DNA of 5,098 nucleotides from an uncultured Sphingomonadaceae bacterium (lineage in GTDB: Bacteria > Pseudomonadota > Alphaproteobacteria > Sphingomonadales > Sphingomonadaceae): positions 1 to 5,098 of the forward strand of contig CAMLKX010000145.1 of the NCBI GenBank assembly GCA_946480515.1, written 5' to 3'. The position numbers and the translations under genes were made by a program. The notes beneath the pieces were generated by a model that was given only the letters and a program-made list of their open reading frames with translations, had not been told where the DNA came from and made no database searches. Position 1 is the first letter of the stretch. Each line of letters starts with the position of its first letter. Below are positions 5,027-5,098 of this stretch, piece by piece.

Positions 5027-5098
5027 GCGGGTGTAGCTCAGTCGGTTAGAGCGCCGGCCTGTCACGCCGGAGGTCGCGGGTTCGAGCCCCGTCACTCG
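5027..5098 (+). tRNA. tRNA-Asp (anticodon GTC), 3' end cut by the window
   Basis: The complete cloverleaf can be traced. Acceptor GCGGGTG (5027-5033) pairs with CACTCG(C) at 5093-5098 plus the next base outside the window, with one G-U pair. The D-arm is GCTC/GAGC (5036-5039 and 5049-5052). The anticodon stem CCGGC/GCCGG (5054-5058 and 5066-5070) encloses CTGTCAC, with anticodon GTC at 5061-5063. A 5-nt variable region is AGGTC. The T-arm GCGGG-TTCGAGC-CCCGT (5076-5092) has the conserved TTCGA. The last acceptor base, the discriminator and the CCA end lie outside the window. It decodes GAC/GAU. Its own promoter lies just upstream. tRNA 3' ends are common integration sites, but whether an element follows cannot be seen. 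Confidence 0.97.

Overview
This window looks like ordinary chromosomal core sequence from a GC-rich alphaproteobacterium, most likely a sphingomonad (Sphingomonadales). That placement is inferred. It rests on the style of the PurC and ParC proteins, a textbook EcfG-type general-stress promoter (GGAAC-N17-CGTT), and a 'GTCATTGCGAG...GCAATCCA' palindromic repeat of a kind seen between genes in such genomes. I see no phage, insertion sequence, CRISPR array, toxin-antitoxin pair or other accessory cassette.

Left part, minus strand (1-1488), read right to left. An EcfG-type promoter (1488-1463) drives an 87-residue single-span membrane protein of unknown function (1367-1104). A candidate housekeeping promoter and a strong hairpin follow, then purC (979-200; SAICAR synthase, purine biosynthesis). 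An 89-nt gap filled almost entirely by the palindromic repeat separates purC from the first 36 codons of priA (110 to beyond the left edge; primosomal helicase).

Centre and right, plus strand (1551-5098). parC (1551-3782; topoisomerase IV subunit A) is transcribed divergently from the small stress gene. Its start is pinned by an in-frame stop 9 nt upstream and has no Shine-Dalgarno sequence. Thirteen bases after parC comes a 385-residue polytopic membrane protein of the AI-2E/PerM family (3796-4953), probably on the same transcript. A 73-nt gap carrying a recognisable promoter (TTGACA at 4981) precedes a tRNA-Asp(GTC) gene that starts at 5027 and is cut by the window's right edge just before its last acceptor-stem base.

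The genes do not form one pathway. They are housekeeping functions (replication restart, purine synthesis, chromosome decatenation, tRNA) with one stress-regulated small membrane protein between them. The points most worth a second look are the EcfG promoter with its uncharacterised target, the repeat abutting the priA start codon, and the RNA-structure candidates in the leaders of purC and the small gene. I do not find evidence for a new multi-gene system.
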